Shown here: in pieces, positions 39,001-49,874 of the stretch
Numbering within the stretch: position 1 is the first letter of the stretch
Layout of the letters: every line of letters begins with the position of its first letter
Origin: Paenibacillus sp. SYP-B4298
GTDB lineage: Bacteria; Bacillota; Bacilli; Paenibacillales; Paenibacillaceae
Length of the DNA stretch: 64,000 nt
Reading direction: 5' to 3'
Assembly (NCBI RefSeq): GCF_027627475.1
Contig: NZ_CP115484.1
Span: 4,472,501 to 4,536,500 of the forward strand
The notes under the pieces: generated by a model
The model's database searches: none
What the model was told of the DNA's origin: nothing
Seen by the model: only the letters and a program-made list of their open reading frames with translations
Made by a program: the position numbers and the translations under genes

Positions 39001-39957
39001 CTACATAATTGCAGCCATAATGGCCTTCTGTGCGTGCAGGCGATTCTCAGCCTGGTCAAAAATTATGGAATTTGCGCCATCAATGACACTCTCGCTTACT
39101 TCCTCGCCGCGGTGTGCCGGTAGACAGTGCATGAACAGGTAATCCTGCTTCGCATGCTGAACCAGTTCATCATTGACCTGATAGTTGGCAAATGCCTGCT
39201 CGCGCTCCTTTTGCTCCGCCTCAAAGCCCATGCTCGCCCACACATCCGTATACACGACATCAGCGCCTTCAATCGCCTCGCGCGCATCGTTGCAGACATG
39301 AATCTGCGCACCGCTCTCTGCTGCCACCTCTTTGCTCTGGCGAATAATTTCCGCATTGGCCTCATATCCCGCCGGGCTCGCCACCGAGATATGAACGCCC
39401 AGCTTGGCGGCGCCCATTACGAGTGAATGCACCATGTTGTTGCCATCTCCGATATAAGCCAGCTTCAAGCCCTCCAGCTTGCCCTTATGCTCCAGAATGG
39501 TCTGGAAATCAGCCATTACCTGGCATGGGTGCGAGCGGTCGGTCAGACCATTAATAACCGGAACGGTCGCGCTTCTCGCCAGATCAATAACGGTGCGGTG
39601 CGCATAAGTACGGATCATGATGCCATCCAGATAACGGGACATGACCTGCGCGGTGTCCGCCACAGTCTCGCCGCGCCCGATCTGCAGATCATTGCGGCTC
39701 AGAAACAGCGCATGGCCGCCCAACTGATACATGCCGACCTCGAAGGATACGCGCGTGCGGGTTGATGATTTCTCGAAAATCATGCCCAAGGTTTTGCCCT
39801 TCAGCGGATGGTAGACCTCTCCCGCCTTCTGCTTGCGCTTCAATTCAATACCCAGATCGAGCAAATAACGCAGCTCCTCGGGCGTATAATCCGACAGGCC
39901 GAGGAAATCCCGACCCTTGAGGCTCACGGCCAATTCTTCCTTGAGTGTGCTTTGCAT
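39001..39957 (-). CDS. argF: ornithine carbamoyltransferase
   Basis: Makes citrulline from ornithine and carbamoyl phosphate. 318 residues from ATG 39955-39957, with AAGGAG 8 nt upstream; the GTG three codons earlier overlaps that site and is rejected. Motifs: carbamoyl-phosphate loop [20 protein letters not shown] and the ornithine loop HCLPAHRG. argF is anabolic here by context: it sits between argD and argG. Confidence 0.97.
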   Translation of the reverse strand: MQSTLKEELAVSLKGRDFLGLSDYTPEELRYLLDLGIELKRKQKAGEVYHPLKGKTLGMIFEKSSTRTRVSFEVGMYQLGGHALFLSRNDLQIGRGETVADTAQVMSRYLDGIMIRTYAHRTVIDLARSATVPVINGLTDRSHPCQVMADFQTILEHKGKLEGLKLAYIGDGNNMVHSLVMGAAKLGVHISVASPAGYEANAEIIRQSKEVAAESGAQIHVCNDAREAIEGADVVYTDVWASMGFEAEQKEREQAFANYQVNDELVQHAKQDYLFMHCLPAHRGEEVSESVIDGANSIIFDQAENRLHAQKAIMAAIM

Positions 39958-39971
39958 TCCCCTCACTCCTT

Positions 39972-41174
39972 CTATTCGGATGCCACGGGAGCGGCCTGCT
40001 CTGCCAGCAGCGCTGTCAAGATGCGCACCCCATGATCGATATCTTCATTGGTGATAACCAGACTTGGCAACAGACGAATTACGTTCGGCCCTGCGGTGAT
40101 CATCAGCAGCCCGCGATTACGAGCTTCGGTGATCAGCTCACCGACCGGAGCCGCACATTCAATACCGATCAGCAACCCTTTGCCGCGTACTTCCTTCACG
40201 AATGGATTGGAGGCAAGCGCCGTCCGCAACTGCTCCATCAGATAGCTGCCTGCAGCCGCTGCACGCTCAGCCACCTTGTCCCCCACCAGCGTCTCCACTG
40301 TTGCCTTGACGGCAGCGGTCGCCAGCGGCGTACCGCCAAACGTCGAGCCGTGGCTGCCAGGAGCGAACGCCTCGCGCAGCTTCTCCTTCGCCAGCATCGC
40401 GCCAACCGGAAATCCGCTTCCGAGCCCCTTGGCAAGGGTGAAGATGTCCGGCTCCACGCTGTAATGCTCGTAGGAGAACAGCTTGCCTGTACGCCCCATA
40501 CCGGTCTGAATCTCGTCGATAATCAGCAGGATGCCATGTCGGTCGCATAGCTCGCGTACAAACTCCAGATACGCTGGACGCACGGGATAGACGCCGCCTT
40601 CGGCCTGTACAGTCTCCAGCATGATCGCGGCTGTCTTATCCGTGATGGCTGCCTCCAGCGCCGCCTCGTCATGAAGCGGCACATAGGAGAAGCCCTCCGG
40701 CAGCGGGCCGAACCCTTCCTTGACCTTATCCTGTCCTGTCGCGGTCAGAGTCGCCAGCGTGCGACCGTGGAACGATTGCGTCAATGTGATAATCTCATAG
40801 CGACCGTTGTCCTGCACCTTCTGCTGATAGCGCCGCGCCAGCTTGATCGCCGCTTCATTCGCCTCTGCACCCGAGTTGCAGAAGAAGACAGCATCGGCGC
40901 AGCTATGCTGCACGAGCAGACTTGCTGCCTGCTCCTGATTCGGAATGTGAAACAGATTGGACACATGCCACAGCTCATCAAGCTGCTTGACCAGCGCTTC
41001 CTTGACCGCCTGTGGCGCATGTCCCAGATTGGTGACGGCAATGCCGCTCATAAAGTCCAAATATTTATTGCCCTGATCATCCCACAGCCAACTGCCCTCG
41101 CCCTTGACGAGCGCCAGCGGAAATCTGGCATAGGTCGGGAACAACGCTTCTCCCCTTGCTGCCGTATCCGTCAT
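39972..41174 (-). CDS. argD: acetylornithine aminotransferase
   Basis: PLP-dependent class III transaminase converting N-acetylglutamate semialdehyde to N-acetylornithine. 400 residues; FCNSGAEANEAAIKLAR binds phosphate, LLIIDEIQTGMGRTG carries the PLP-ring Asp, and the Schiff-base Lys is in TLAKGLGSGFP. It begins 6 bp after argB and ends 14 bp before argF. Confidence 0.97.
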   Translation of the reverse strand: MTDTAARGEALFPTYARFPLALVKGEGSWLWDDQGNKYLDFMSGIAVTNLGHAPQAVKEALVKQLDELWHVSNLFHIPNQEQAASLLVQHSCADAVFFCNSGAEANEAAIKLARRYQQKVQDNGRYEIITLTQSFHGRTLATLTATGQDKVKEGFGPLPEGFSYVPLHDEAALEAAITDKTAAIMLETVQAEGGVYPVRPAYLEFVRELCDRHGILLIIDEIQTGMGRTGKLFSYEHYSVEPDIFTLAKGLGSGFPVGAMLAKEKLREAFAPGSHGSTFGGTPLATAAVKATVETLVGDKVAERAAAAGSYLMEQLRTALASNPFVKEVRGKGLLIGIECAAPVGELITEARNRGLLMITAGPNVIRLLPSLVITNEDIDHGVRILTALLAEQAAPVASE

Positions 41175-41180
41175 ACGCTT

Positions 41181-41984
41181 CTACGCCCCCTGCTCCGATT
41201 TAATAATGCGGGTGCCCGCATCGCCGCCCTGCAGCACCTTGCTCAGGATCGCTTCCTCTTCCCCGCTCACGATGACGACTTCACTGACACGCCCCTGGAT
41301 GCATTGAATGGCAGCACGCACCTTCGGAATCATGCCGCCATAGATCTCGCCCGATGCAATCATCTCCTCGATCTCGGCAATCGTCACGGTCGGCAGCACC
41401 CTCTTCACTCCGTCCATCTCTTTCAGAATGCCTGGTACATCGGTCACTACGATCATTCGTTCCACGTTCAGGTGAGAGGCCACCGCACCAGCCGCCGTGT
41501 CCGCATTAATGTTATAGCGTTGGCCTGCTGCATCGATGCCGATCGGAGCAATGACCGGAATATATTCCAGCTCCATGATGCCTTCGATAATTGCGGCGTT
41601 CACATCCGTCACATCGCCCACATACCCGATCTCAGCATGATTCGCTACAGGCTCCGCCTGAATCAGTCCGCCGTCTACGCCGCTCAGCCCGATCGCTTTG
41701 GCGCCGCTCTGCCCGATCTTGCGCACAATCTCCTTATTGATCCGTCCAGCCAGTACCATCTCCACAACATCGAGCACCTCGTTGCTCGTCTTGCGCAGGC
41801 CATTGACAAATTCAGATTCAATGCCGAGCTTGCTCAGCGTCTCGGAGATAGCCGGCCCGCCGCCATGAACAATAACAGGACGAACCCCCTGCTCCTGCAG
41901 AGCGCGAAGATCCTCAAAAAAGGAAGGCGGAAGCGCCGCAAGCGTGCTGCCCCCGCATTTCATTACAAAACGCTGCTCCTTCAT
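41181..41984 (-). CDS. argB: acetylglutamate kinase
   Basis: Phosphorylates N-acetylglutamate. About 267 residues if started at ATG 41982-41984, where AAGGAG is 8 nt upstream and the chain begins with the usual beta-strand before KCGGSTL. An ATG at 42009-42011 overlaps the argJ stop (TAATG) and could add nine residues by coupling. Motifs: VIVHGGGPAI, NGLRKTSNEVLDVV, NINADTAAGAVASHL and VVTDVPGIL. Whether it is feedback-inhibited by arginine cannot be told; the N-terminal extension typical of the arginine-sensitive hexamers is absent. Confidence 0.96.
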   Translation of the reverse strand: MKEQRFVMKCGGSTLAALPPSFFEDLRALQEQGVRPVIVHGGGPAISETLSKLGIESEFVNGLRKTSNEVLDVVEMVLAGRINKEIVRKIGQSGAKAIGLSGVDGGLIQAEPVANHAEIGYVGDVTDVNAAIIEGIMELEYIPVIAPIGIDAAGQRYNINADTAAGAVASHLNVERMIVVTDVPGILKEMDGVKRVLPTVTIAEIEEMIASGEIYGGMIPKVRAAIQCIQGRVSEVVIVSGEEEAILSKVLQGGDAGTRIIKSEQGA

Positions 41985-42010
41985 CCCTCTTGCTCCTTCA
42001 TCTCTCGTCA

Positions 42011-43249
42011 TTATGTCCGGTATGCGGCGTTAATCCGCACATAATCATAGGTCAGATCACAGCCCCATCCAATCGCACGGCCTTCGCCCAGATGCAGATG
42101 CACGCGGATGACGACGGTATCGCCCTTCAAATATTCCAGCGCAGCCTCCTCATCGAACGCCACGGGGCGCGATTGTCGCAGCGTCTCGATCTCGCCAAGC
42201 GCGATGTCTACGGTATCGGGATTGACGGGCTCGCCAGCACGTCCAACAGCAGCAATAATCCGTCCCCAGTTCGCATCCGCTCCAAATACAGCCGACTTGA
42301 CCAGCGACGAGCCAATCACCGTCTTCGCGATAGCTCTTGCCGATGCGTCGCTCTCTGCGCCCTCGACCTGTACCTCGACCAGCTTCGTTGCGCCTTCTCC
42401 ATCACGGGCGATCGCCTTCGCCAGCACCTCGCATACGTAAGTGAGCGCTGCAGCGAATTTGCCGTAATCCGGGTGCTGCTCTGTCAGCTCGTCGTTCTCC
42501 GCCAGGCCACTAGCCATAGCAACCAGCATATCATTCGTGCTCGTATCGCCGTCCACCGTAATCATGTTGAAGGTCAGGTCAGTCGCCTGCCGCAGCAACT
42601 GCTGCAGCGCAGCGCCGCCAATCTTTGCATCTGTTGTCACAAAGCCGAGCATCGTCGCCATATTCGGATGGATCATGCCGGAGCCTTTGGCAGCACCTGC
42701 GACGACTACCTTGCGACCGTCAATCTCCGCCTCGACGCAGATCATCTTCTGTACCAGGTCTGTAGTCAGTATAGCCTGGCAGAAATCCTCCGCCCCGGCG
42801 CTCGTACCCTCCAGTCTGGCTGGAAGCTGTCCGATGCCGTCCAGCACCCGATCCATCTTGAGCAGCTCCCCGATCACGCCCGTCGAAGCAACAGCCACCT
42901 CTTGCTCGGACAGTCCCATTGCCTCCGCGAACGAAGCGCGCATCTGGTAGGCATCCTCCTCACCCTGCTTGCCCGTGCAAGCATTAGCATTGCCGCTATT
43001 CACCAGCACAGCGCGCAGCTTGCCTGCCGTACCAATGCTGTCCTGCGTCACACGGATCGGCGCCGCCTGCACTTTGTTCAGTGTGTACACCCCGGCAGCC
43101 GCGGCCGGGACTTCACATAGGATGGCGCCCAGGTCATGGCGCGTAGTTTTCTTGAGGCCGCAGTGCAGTCCTCCTGCCTTGAAGCCCTTCGGTGTAGTGA
43201 TCGATCCGTCCTTCAGGATCGCAAAGACCTCTCCAGTGCCTTGTTCCAT
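42011..43249 (-). CDS. argJ: bifunctional glutamate N-acetyltransferase/ornithine acetyltransferase
   Basis: Recycles the acetyl group from acetylornithine to glutamate, making the pathway cyclic; many ArgJ also use acetyl-CoA. 412 residues. The self-cleavage site is visible as KGSGMIHPNMATMLGF, where the Thr of ATML becomes the nucleophile of the beta chain. DGDTSTNDM and GEGATK-type (DGEGATKLVEV) motifs are present. No argE or argA is seen in the operon, consistent with ArgJ use. AAGGAG lies 12 nt before the ATG. Confidence 0.97.
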   Translation of the reverse strand: MEQGTGEVFAILKDGSITTPKGFKAGGLHCGLKKTTRHDLGAILCEVPAAAAGVYTLNKVQAAPIRVTQDSIGTAGKLRAVLVNSGNANACTGKQGEEDAYQMRASFAEAMGLSEQEVAVASTGVIGELLKMDRVLDGIGQLPARLEGTSAGAEDFCQAILTTDLVQKMICVEAEIDGRKVVVAGAAKGSGMIHPNMATMLGFVTTDAKIGGAALQQLLRQATDLTFNMITVDGDTSTNDMLVAMASGLAENDELTEQHPDYGKFAAALTYVCEVLAKAIARDGEGATKLVEVQVEGAESDASARAIAKTVIGSSLVKSAVFGADANWGRIIAAVGRAGEPVNPDTVDIALGEIETLRQSRPVAFDEEAALEYLKGDTVVIRVHLHLGEGRAIGWGCDLTYDYVRINAAYRT

Positions 43250-43341
43250 GGCGCATTCATGCTCCTTCTATAGCAATATAGGATAGAGGGTACAGGCGCG
43301 ACCCACCGCGAGAGCTGTACCATCGGATTGTAATGTATCGT

Positions 43342-44391
43342 TTAAGGGTATACCGGGACAAACTGCAGTCCAAGGCTTTCTTCCCAGCCCATCATCAGAT
43401 TCAGGTTCTGAATCGCCTGACCAGCAGCTCCCTTGACCAGATTGTCAATCACCGCAATAATCGTCACTCTGCCTGTACGGTCATCCACCGAAAAGCCAAT
43501 ATCGCAATAGTTCGATCCGGCAACCTCCTTGGTGGCTGGCCATTGCCCTTCCGGGCGAATGCGGACGAACGGGCGTCCCTCATAATATCTGCGATACAGA
43601 TCAATAAAGTCCTGCGTACTGTAAGCTCCAGCCACTGTTGCATACATCGTACTCAAAATACCGCGTGTCATCGGCACCATATGCGTGGTGAAGGTCGTTA
43701 CGACCGATTTGCCTGATACACGGCCCAGCACCTGCTCAATCTCCGGGATATGCTGATGGTGGTTGACCTTGTACGCCTTGAAGTTCTCATTCATCTCGGA
43801 AAAATGCGCCCCCAGGCTCGTGCCTCTGCCGGCTCCCGACATGCCTGTCTTGGCATCAATAATAATTGTCGCAGGATCGATCCATCCCGCCGCCACCGCA
43901 GGCACCAGCCCCAGCAGCGTTCCGGTCGGGAAGCAGCCCGGATTCGAGATGAGCTGCTCGTCACGAACCTCCTGCCCGAACACCTCCGCCAAGCCATAGA
44001 CCGCCCGATCCAGCAACTGCTGTTCGGCAGCAGGCTTGTTGTACCATTGCTCATATACAGACGGTGACTTCAAGCGCAGGTCGCCCGACAGATCAATAAC
44101 CTTCAGCCCAACCTCCAGCAGTTGCCCCGCGAGCTTGGAAGCCACACCAGCAGGAGTCGCCAGGAATACCAGATCGGCCTTGCTGCGAATCGCCTCCGGC
44201 TCGACTCCATCCAGCAGATCGGTCCGAATCTCATTCAGATGCGGATAGCCCTCAGCAATCGGAGAGCCAGCAGCGGAGGAGGAAATGACCGACGTAATCT
44301 CGACTTGCGGATGATGCTGAAGCAACCGGATCAGCTCTACGCCGCCATATCCCGTCGAGCCTACAATTGCCACCTTCAATTTGTTACTCAT
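43342..44391 (-). CDS. argC: N-acetyl-gamma-glutamyl-phosphate reductase
   Basis: NADPH-dependent reduction of acetylglutamyl phosphate. 349 residues from ATG 44389-44391 preceded by GGGAGAGAG; five extra codons upstream contain that site. Rossmann GSTGYGGVELIRLL begins the chain, the catalytic Cys is in SNPGCFPTGTLLGL, and HHQHIPEI supplies the active-site His. First gene of argCJBDFGH, 92 bp before argJ. Confidence 0.97.
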   Translation of the reverse strand: MSNKLKVAIVGSTGYGGVELIRLLQHHPQVEITSVISSSAAGSPIAEGYPHLNEIRTDLLDGVEPEAIRSKADLVFLATPAGVASKLAGQLLEVGLKVIDLSGDLRLKSPSVYEQWYNKPAAEQQLLDRAVYGLAEVFGQEVRDEQLISNPGCFPTGTLLGLVPAVAAGWIDPATIIIDAKTGMSGAGRGTSLGAHFSEMNENFKAYKVNHHQHIPEIEQVLGRVSGKSVVTTFTTHMVPMTRGILSTMYATVAGAYSTQDFIDLYRRYYEGRPFVRIRPEGQWPATKEVAGSNYCDIGFSVDDRTGRVTIIAVIDNLVKGAAGQAIQNLNLMMGWEESLGLQFVPVYP

Positions 44392-44573
44392 TGCGCTCTC
44401 TCCCATCTATCTATGCTGTACTATTGTCCAGGTCCTCTCAAGGACGCCATTATAGATTCCATATTATAAGTATAGGGAGGGCCGCCGCTACACGCTATGC
44501 CTGCTGAAGGCAATCACAAGCTCGCGCGGCAAGGCGCTCCCTCATCACATTACCGAATAACTAACATTGAATT

Positions 44574-44602
44574 ATTATACATTAGTATTCATATAAATAC
44601 AA
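44574..44602 (-). promoter_or_regulatory. arginine operon promoter, possible ArgR site
   Basis: Minus-strand TTGTAT (44597-44602), a 17-bp spacer and TATAAT (44574-44579). The spacer and -10 contain ATGAATA and a nearby ATTCA half site (within 44565-44592), similar to ARG-box halves bound by AhrC/ArgR. The leader to argC would be ~175 nt. Confidence 0.55.
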
Positions 44603-44605
44603 CGC

Positions 44606-45517
44606 CTATTCCGTCCGCTGGAAGCCCTGCCCCAGCACCTCCGCTGTATCGCTAATAATGACGAAGGCATCTGGATCAATGGCCTGAACAAGCAGCTTCA
44701 GCCGCAACACTTCATTCTGCTGAACGACCACCATCAGCACTGGCCGCTCCGCCCCGGTGTATCCCCCTTGTGCCTGCAGCCGCGTCATCCCGCGATCGAG
44801 ATCGCGCAGCACGCTGGCTCCGATCTCCTCCGAACGGTCAGAGATAATAAAGGCGACCTTGGATACCAACAAGCCCGTCTGCATAATATCAATCGTCTTG
44901 CTGGTCACAAACAACGCAATGAGTGCGTACAACGCATTTTCAGGCGAGATCACTAGTCCCGCTGTAACAATGACCAGACCGTCAAATAACGGCAACGCCA
45001 GCCCAAGCCGTAAGCCAGTGTAGCGTTGCAGCAGTTGGGCAGCCAGATCGAGCCCCCCTGTCGAGCCGCGCCCGCGGAAGACCAGTCCCAGTCCGATGCC
45101 CACGCCAATCCCCCCATAGATGGCAGCCAGCAACGGATTATGGGTTGGCGGCGGCCAGGATGAGGTCAGCAGCACAAATAACGGCAACACGAAGGAGCCC
45201 AGCAGCGTCTGCAGTGCAAATCGCTTGCCGAACACAAACAACCCTGCCAGAAATAACGGCACATTCAGCGCCCACTGCGTATAGGCCGGAACGATGCCCC
45301 ATATTCGTTGCACCAGGATGGAGATGCCCGATACGCCCCCTGAGGCTATGCCCGCAGCGACAAAAAACAAGTTGAAGCTCACCGCTACAATGAGACACCC
45401 TGCAAGCAGCAGCACAAGCTGACTCGCCAGCTTGGCTGCCGGGTGAGCCTGTCCGCGCGAAGCGCGACGTCGTCTACGCACACCTGAACTCGCTTCCTTC
45501 TTATCTATAGCCGTCAC
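44606..45517 (-). CDS. YitT family membrane protein
   Basis: 303 residues: a basic N-terminus (RRRRRASRG), five or six hydrophobic helices with GIASGGVSGISILVQ and GRGSTGGLDLAAQLL typical of the DUF161 repeat, and a C-terminal soluble DUF2179 domain (RGMTRLQAQGGYTGAERPVL) of the family. Transport function is not established. The start is GTG, with AGGGG just upstream. It lies upstream of the arg promoter and downstream of prfB, as in other Paenibacillus. Confidence 0.88.
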   Translation of the reverse strand: MTAIDKKEASSGVRRRRRASRGQAHPAAKLASQLVLLLAGCLIVAVSFNLFFVAAGIASGGVSGISILVQRIWGIVPAYTQWALNVPLFLAGLFVFGKRFALQTLLGSFVLPLFVLLTSSWPPPTHNPLLAAIYGGIGVGIGLGLVFRGRGSTGGLDLAAQLLQRYTGLRLGLALPLFDGLVIVTAGLVISPENALYALIALFVTSKTIDIMQTGLLVSKVAFIISDRSEEIGASVLRDLDRGMTRLQAQGGYTGAERPVLMVVVQQNEVLRLKLLVQAIDPDAFVIISDTAEVLGQGFQRTE

Positions 45518-45689
45518 GATCCCCTAACCTTCCCTTACTAATAACGTATGTACCGGATTGGAGCACGCGCTGCTAGCAGCACTTGTCCATTGCCATGACA
45601 GTATACGCATGATGTGGGGGTACCATACCACAAGACCCCCCTGCCTATCGCATGCTTGATGAAGATCATCCGATCTGTTCATCTGCAAA

Positions 45690-45723
45690 GTGAAAGACCG
45701 CAGGAAGGATAACCGTGCGGTCT
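45690..45723 (-). terminator. hairpin downstream of prfB
   Basis: AGACCGCA (45695-45702) pairs with TGCGGTCT (45716-45723); on the minus strand TTTCACTTT follows. It lies about 40 bp after the prfB stop. Confidence 0.6.
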
Positions 45724-45761
45724 GCTAGCAAGCCTGTGGCTGAATCATATGCATTGTAGGT

Positions 45762-46875
45762 CTACTGAGGCTCCTGACGAATCTGGCTGCGCAGATAGCC
45801 GTCGATGAACGGATCGATGTCGCCATCCATCACCGCGCCGACATTGCCTGTCTCGACAGAGGTTCGATGATCCTTGACCATGCTATAGGGATGGAAGACA
45901 TACGAGCGAATCTGGCTGCCCCAGGCAATATCCGATTGCTCGCCGCGAATCTCTGCCAGATGCCGCTGTTGCTCCTCAATCTTCTTCTCATACAGCTTCG
46001 AACGGAGCATATTCATCGCACGCTCGCGGTTCTGAATCTGCGAACGCTCCTGCTGGCAAGCCACAACGATCCCCGTCGGGATATGCGTGATGCGAATGGC
46101 GGATTCCGTCTTGTTGACGTGCTGCCCGCCAGCGCCGCTGGCGCGGTACGTATCCACCTTCAAGTCCTCGCTGCGAATCTCAATCTCGATGTCATCCGTA
46201 ATCTCGGGCACAACATCACAGGAGACAAAGGAGGTATGACGGCGACCCGAAGCATCGAACGGTGAGATGCGCACCAGACGGTGTACCCCCTTCTCCGCTT
46301 TCAGATAGCCATACGCATTGTAGCCCTTAATCAGAATCGTCGCGCTCTTGATGCCCGCCTCATCGCCATCCTGGTAATCGAGAATCTCGTACTTGAAGCC
46401 GCGTTTCTCCACCCACCGGGTATACATCCGGTACAGCATCTGCCCCCAATCCTGGGACTCGGTGCCGCCTGCTCCGGGATGCAGCTCCAATATGGCATTC
46501 AGCTTGTCATACGGCTGACTAAGCAGCAACTGAAGCTCAAAGTCGCCGACGCGGGCGACGAGAGCGCTGACGCCCTCCACCAGCTCCGCCACCATGTCGC
46601 TGTCGCCCTCTTCCTCCGCAAGCTCCAGCATCGTTTCCAGATCCTCTTGCTCGGCGTGCAGCCTCTCATATTGCTCTACGATCGATTTGATCGCATTCAG
46701 CTCGGAGATCACGCTCTGAGCCTTCTCATTGTCATCCCAAAAATCCGGGGCCGTCATCTTCTCCTCGAAGTTGGCGATCATCTCTTGCTTCAGATCTAAG
46801 TCAAAGAGACCCCCTAAGATTTTGAAGTTTGGTTGCTATTTCACGCAAATCCTGCTTTACCGAAGAATCGATCAT
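45762..46875 (-). CDS. prfB: peptide chain release factor 2, expressed by programmed +1 frameshift
   Basis: Terminates translation at UGA and UAA. Translation starts at ATG 46873-46875 and reads 24 codons ([20 protein letters not shown]...) to an in-frame UGA at 46801-46803. The site is CTT TGA C, with an SD-like AGGGGG (46810-46815) just upstream, the classic RF2 autoregulatory frameshift. After the +1 shift the frame continues [14 protein letters not shown] to the stop, giving about 370 residues. The codon-recognition motif SPF (RISPFDASG) and [12 protein letters not shown] are intact. The gene follows secA, the usual order. Confidence 0.97.
46801..46815 (-). promoter_or_regulatory. programmed +1 ribosomal frameshift site of prfB
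   Basis: Minus-strand AGGGGG-TCT-CTT-TGA-C: an internal SD, the slippery CTT and the weak UGA-C stop read by RF2 itself. Low RF2 favours the shift and so RF2 synthesis. Confidence 0.95.
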
Positions 46876-46928
46876 AATCGTTATTCGTCACCTCGTCGAT
46901 AGATTCGCCCCGGCCCGCCGGAGCGCTT

Positions 46929-46974
46929 GCGGCTCCTCCCAGCCGAGGCCATAGCCTGGTCAGTGAGGAGCCGC
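46929..46974 (-). terminator. GC-rich hairpin between secA and prfB
   Basis: GCGGCTCCTC (46929-46938) pairs with GAGGAGCCGC (46965-46974) around a 26-nt loop. No T-tract is present, so read-through into prfB is possible. Confidence 0.4.
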
Positions 46975-47038
46975 GATGCCATTATAGTGCCTCAACAGGC
47001 TGTTCTCCGCTTCGCAGCTTCACCCGCGATACGAAGGA

Positions 47039-49552
47039 TTACTTGCCGTGGCATTGCTTGTACTTCTTGCCGCTGCCGCATGGGCAAGCATCGTTGCGGC
47101 CGACACGCTGCTCTTCCTTGCGTACCACCTGCTTCGACTTCGGATCGACCTTGCTGCTATCCTGAACCGCTTGTCCTTCAGCAACAGCCTGGCGCTCCAG
47201 GTTTTTCTCGACATGTGCCTTCATGACATACTTCGTTACTTCTTCCTGGATATGCTCGATCATTTCCTTGAACATCTCGAAGCCCTCGAACTGGTACTCC
47301 CTGAGCGGATCAGTACCGCCGTATGCCCGAAGGTGAATGCCCTGACGCAATTGATCCATCGCATCGATGTGATCCATCCATTTGCTGTCCACTGCACGCA
47401 GCACGATGACCTTCTCGAACTCACGCATCATCTCCGAGCCCATCATCGCCTCGCGCTCATCATACAAGGCCGTAATCTTGTCGAACAGGTAGGAGACGAC
47501 CTCCTCCTTCTCCTTGCCCCACAGCTCGTCCTTCGTCAATGTCCCTTCCTGCAGGAACGTCCCATGCGCGTAGTCGACGATAGCCTGAAGATCCCAATCC
47601 TCCGGCACTTCCTCGCTTGGACAATGCGCGTCGGCGATCCGCTCCACGACAGGCTTGATCATATCCATGACAATATCACGGATGTTCTCGGAATGAAGCA
47701 CCTCGCGGCGCTGCTTGTAGATAATCTCGCGCTGCTGGTTCATCACGTCATCATACTGGAGAACAACCTTGCGCAGATCAAAGTTATTGCCCTCTACACG
47801 CTTCTGTGCAGACTCGATCGCACGGGTAATGAGGCGGCTCTCGATCGGCTGATCCTCATCGAAGCCCAGGCGCTCCATCATACCCATGATATTCTCCGCA
47901 CCGAAGCGGCGCATTAATTCATCCTCCAGCGACAGATAGAATTGCGAGGAGCCCGGGTCGCCCTGACGACCGGCACGGCCGCGCAACTGGTTATCAATCC
48001 GGCGGCTCTCATGACGCTCGGTACCGATAATATGCAGACCGCCAATATCTCCTACACTCTCGCCAAGCAAAATATCGGTTCCGCGTCCCGCCATGTTGGT
48101 GGCGATCGTTACTGAGCCTGCCTGTCCAGCACGAGAAATAATCTCTGCTTCCTCGGCATGGAATTTCGCGTTAAGCACCTTATGGGCAACGCCCTTGCGC
48201 TTGAGCATCTCGGAGAGACGCTCCGAATTCTCGATAGAGACGGTACCGACCAGCACGGGTTGGTTCTTTTTGTGACGCTCTACGATTTCCTCGACGACCG
48301 CCTTAAACTTGCCATTCTCTGTCTTGTAGACCACGTCAGGAATATCATTGCGGATCATCTGGCGGTTCGTCGGAATCTGAACAACGTCCAGGCCATAGAT
48401 CTTCTTGAACTCCTCTTCCTCCGTCTTCGCCGTACCGGTCATACCGGCCAGCTTGCGATACATACGGAAGTAGTTCTGGAAGGTGATCGTCGCGAGCGTC
48501 ATGCTCTCGTTCTGAACCTCTAGCTGCTCCTTCGCCTCAATCGCCTGATGCAGTCCATCGCTATAACGGCGACCCGACATCAGACGCCCGGTGAACTCAT
48601 CCACGATGACCACTTCGCCATCCTGCACAACGTAATCTACATCGCGCTTCATAATGGCATGGGCTTTGAGCGATTGCTGGATATGATGGTTCAGCAGCAC
48701 GTTCGCATGATCGAACAGATTTTCGATGGCGAATGCCTTCTCCGCCTTCTCCACCCCGGCCTCTGTCAAGGTGACCGAACGCAGCTTAATATCAACGGTA
48801 TAGTCTTCGTCCGCTTTCAGACGGCTCACAAAACGGTCTGCCGAGAAATACATCTCCGTCGACTTCGCAGCTTGTCCAGAGATAATCAGCGGCGTCCGCG
48901 CTTCGTCAATCAAGATCGAATCCACTTCGTCAATGATAGCAAAATATAATGGACGTTGAACCATCTGCTCCTTATACAACACCATGTTGTCGCGCAGATA
49001 GTCAAAGCCGAACTCATTATTGGTGCCATACGTAATATCGCAAGCATAGGCCTGCTGCTTCTCCTCATGGGACAGGGAGTTCAGGTTGCAGCCTACGGTC
49101 ATCCCCAGGAATTCATAGAGCTGCGCCATGAGCTGGCTGTCACGCTGCGCCAAATAGTCATTGACGGTGACGACATGAACGCCCTTGCCGAGCAGCGCAT
49201 TCAGATACACGGGCAGCGTCGCAACAAGCGTCTTCCCTTCCCCTGTCTTCATCTCGGAGATTTTGCCGTCATGGAGCACCATACCTCCGATAAGCTGAAC
49301 GTCAAAATGGCGCATGCCCAGTGTCCGCTTGGAGGCTTCTCTAACGGTGGCAAACGCTTCTGGCAGCAACTGCTCTGCTGTCTCTCCTTTTTCAATTCTG
49401 GCCTTGAACTCATCCGTCTTGGCACGTAGCTGCTCGTCCGACAGCTTCACGTAGTCCGGTTCCATTTTATTAATCTGATCGACGGTACGCATCAACCGCT
49501 TGATTTCGCGTTCATTGGCGTCCCCGAAAAGCTTCTTCACCAGTCCGAGCAT
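47039..49552 (-). CDS. secA: preprotein translocase ATPase SecA
   Basis: ATPase motor pushing unfolded preproteins through SecYEG. 837 residues, the normal SecA1 length. Walker [10 protein letters not shown] (~102), [14 protein letters not shown], the preprotein-binding region, [10 protein letters not shown] and [12 protein letters not shown] (arginine finger) are complete. The zinc-binding tail ends [15 protein letters not shown], used for SecB or lipid binding. AAGGGG lies 13 nt before the ATG. It stands between hpf and prfB, as in Bacillus. Confidence 0.98.
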   Translation of the reverse strand: MLGLVKKLFGDANEREIKRLMRTVDQINKMEPDYVKLSDEQLRAKTDEFKARIEKGETAEQLLPEAFATVREASKRTLGMRHFDVQLIGGMVLHDGKISEMKTGEGKTLVATLPVYLNALLGKGVHVVTVNDYLAQRDSQLMAQLYEFLGMTVGCNLNSLSHEEKQQAYACDITYGTNNEFGFDYLRDNMVLYKEQMVQRPLYFAIIDEVDSILIDEARTPLIISGQAAKSTEMYFSADRFVSRLKADEDYTVDIKLRSVTLTEAGVEKAEKAFAIENLFDHANVLLNHHIQQSLKAHAIMKRDVDYVVQDGEVVIVDEFTGRLMSGRRYSDGLHQAIEAKEQLEVQNESMTLATITFQNYFRMYRKLAGMTGTAKTEEEEFKKIYGLDVVQIPTNRQMIRNDIPDVVYKTENGKFKAVVEEIVERHKKNQPVLVGTVSIENSERLSEMLKRKGVAHKVLNAKFHAEEAEIISRAGQAGSVTIATNMAGRGTDILLGESVGDIGGLHIIGTERHESRRIDNQLRGRAGRQGDPGSSQFYLSLEDELMRRFGAENIMGMMERLGFDEDQPIESRLITRAIESAQKRVEGNNFDLRKVVLQYDDVMNQQREIIYKQRREVLHSENIRDIVMDMIKPVVERIADAHCPSEEVPEDWDLQAIVDYAHGTFLQEGTLTKDELWGKEKEEVVSYLFDKITALYDEREAMMGSEMMREFEKVIVLRAVDSKWMDHIDAMDQLRQGIHLRAYGGTDPLREYQFEGFEMFKEMIEHIQEEVTKYVMKAHVEKNLERQAVAEGQAVQDSSKVDPKSKQVVRKEEQRVGRNDACPCGSGKKYKQCHGK

Positions 49553-49593
49553 CGTATATGGTAAACCCCTTTCAGTTTTTCCTCAATGCCTAA

Positions 49594-49622
49594 ATTGTAT
49601 CAGTTTGTTCCATGTCCCGCAA
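49594..49622 (-). promoter_or_regulatory. secA promoter
   Basis: Minus-strand TTGCGG (49617-49622), a 17-bp spacer and TACAAT (49594-49599), roughly 40 bp before the start codon. Confidence 0.6.
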
Positions 49623-49874
49623 TGCAGCACTTCAGCAATCTTTAACCATTTAACGGAAAAAACGAGCTCAGGGTTGCATTGCAGCGCCATGAATATCCAT
49701 AAAGAGCCGCGACAGCCGCAACAAGGTATCGATTGCGCTCTGAAGCAAACGCCTCACTGATCCCGGAAGATCCGCTCTGGCAAACCTGCTCCTGCTGCTA
49801 GGCCATCCGTACAATCCGCCTTGAGGCAGCGCTTCGGCTCTCGCAACAGGAGGGGCAGCATCCCTGTGCCTGCA

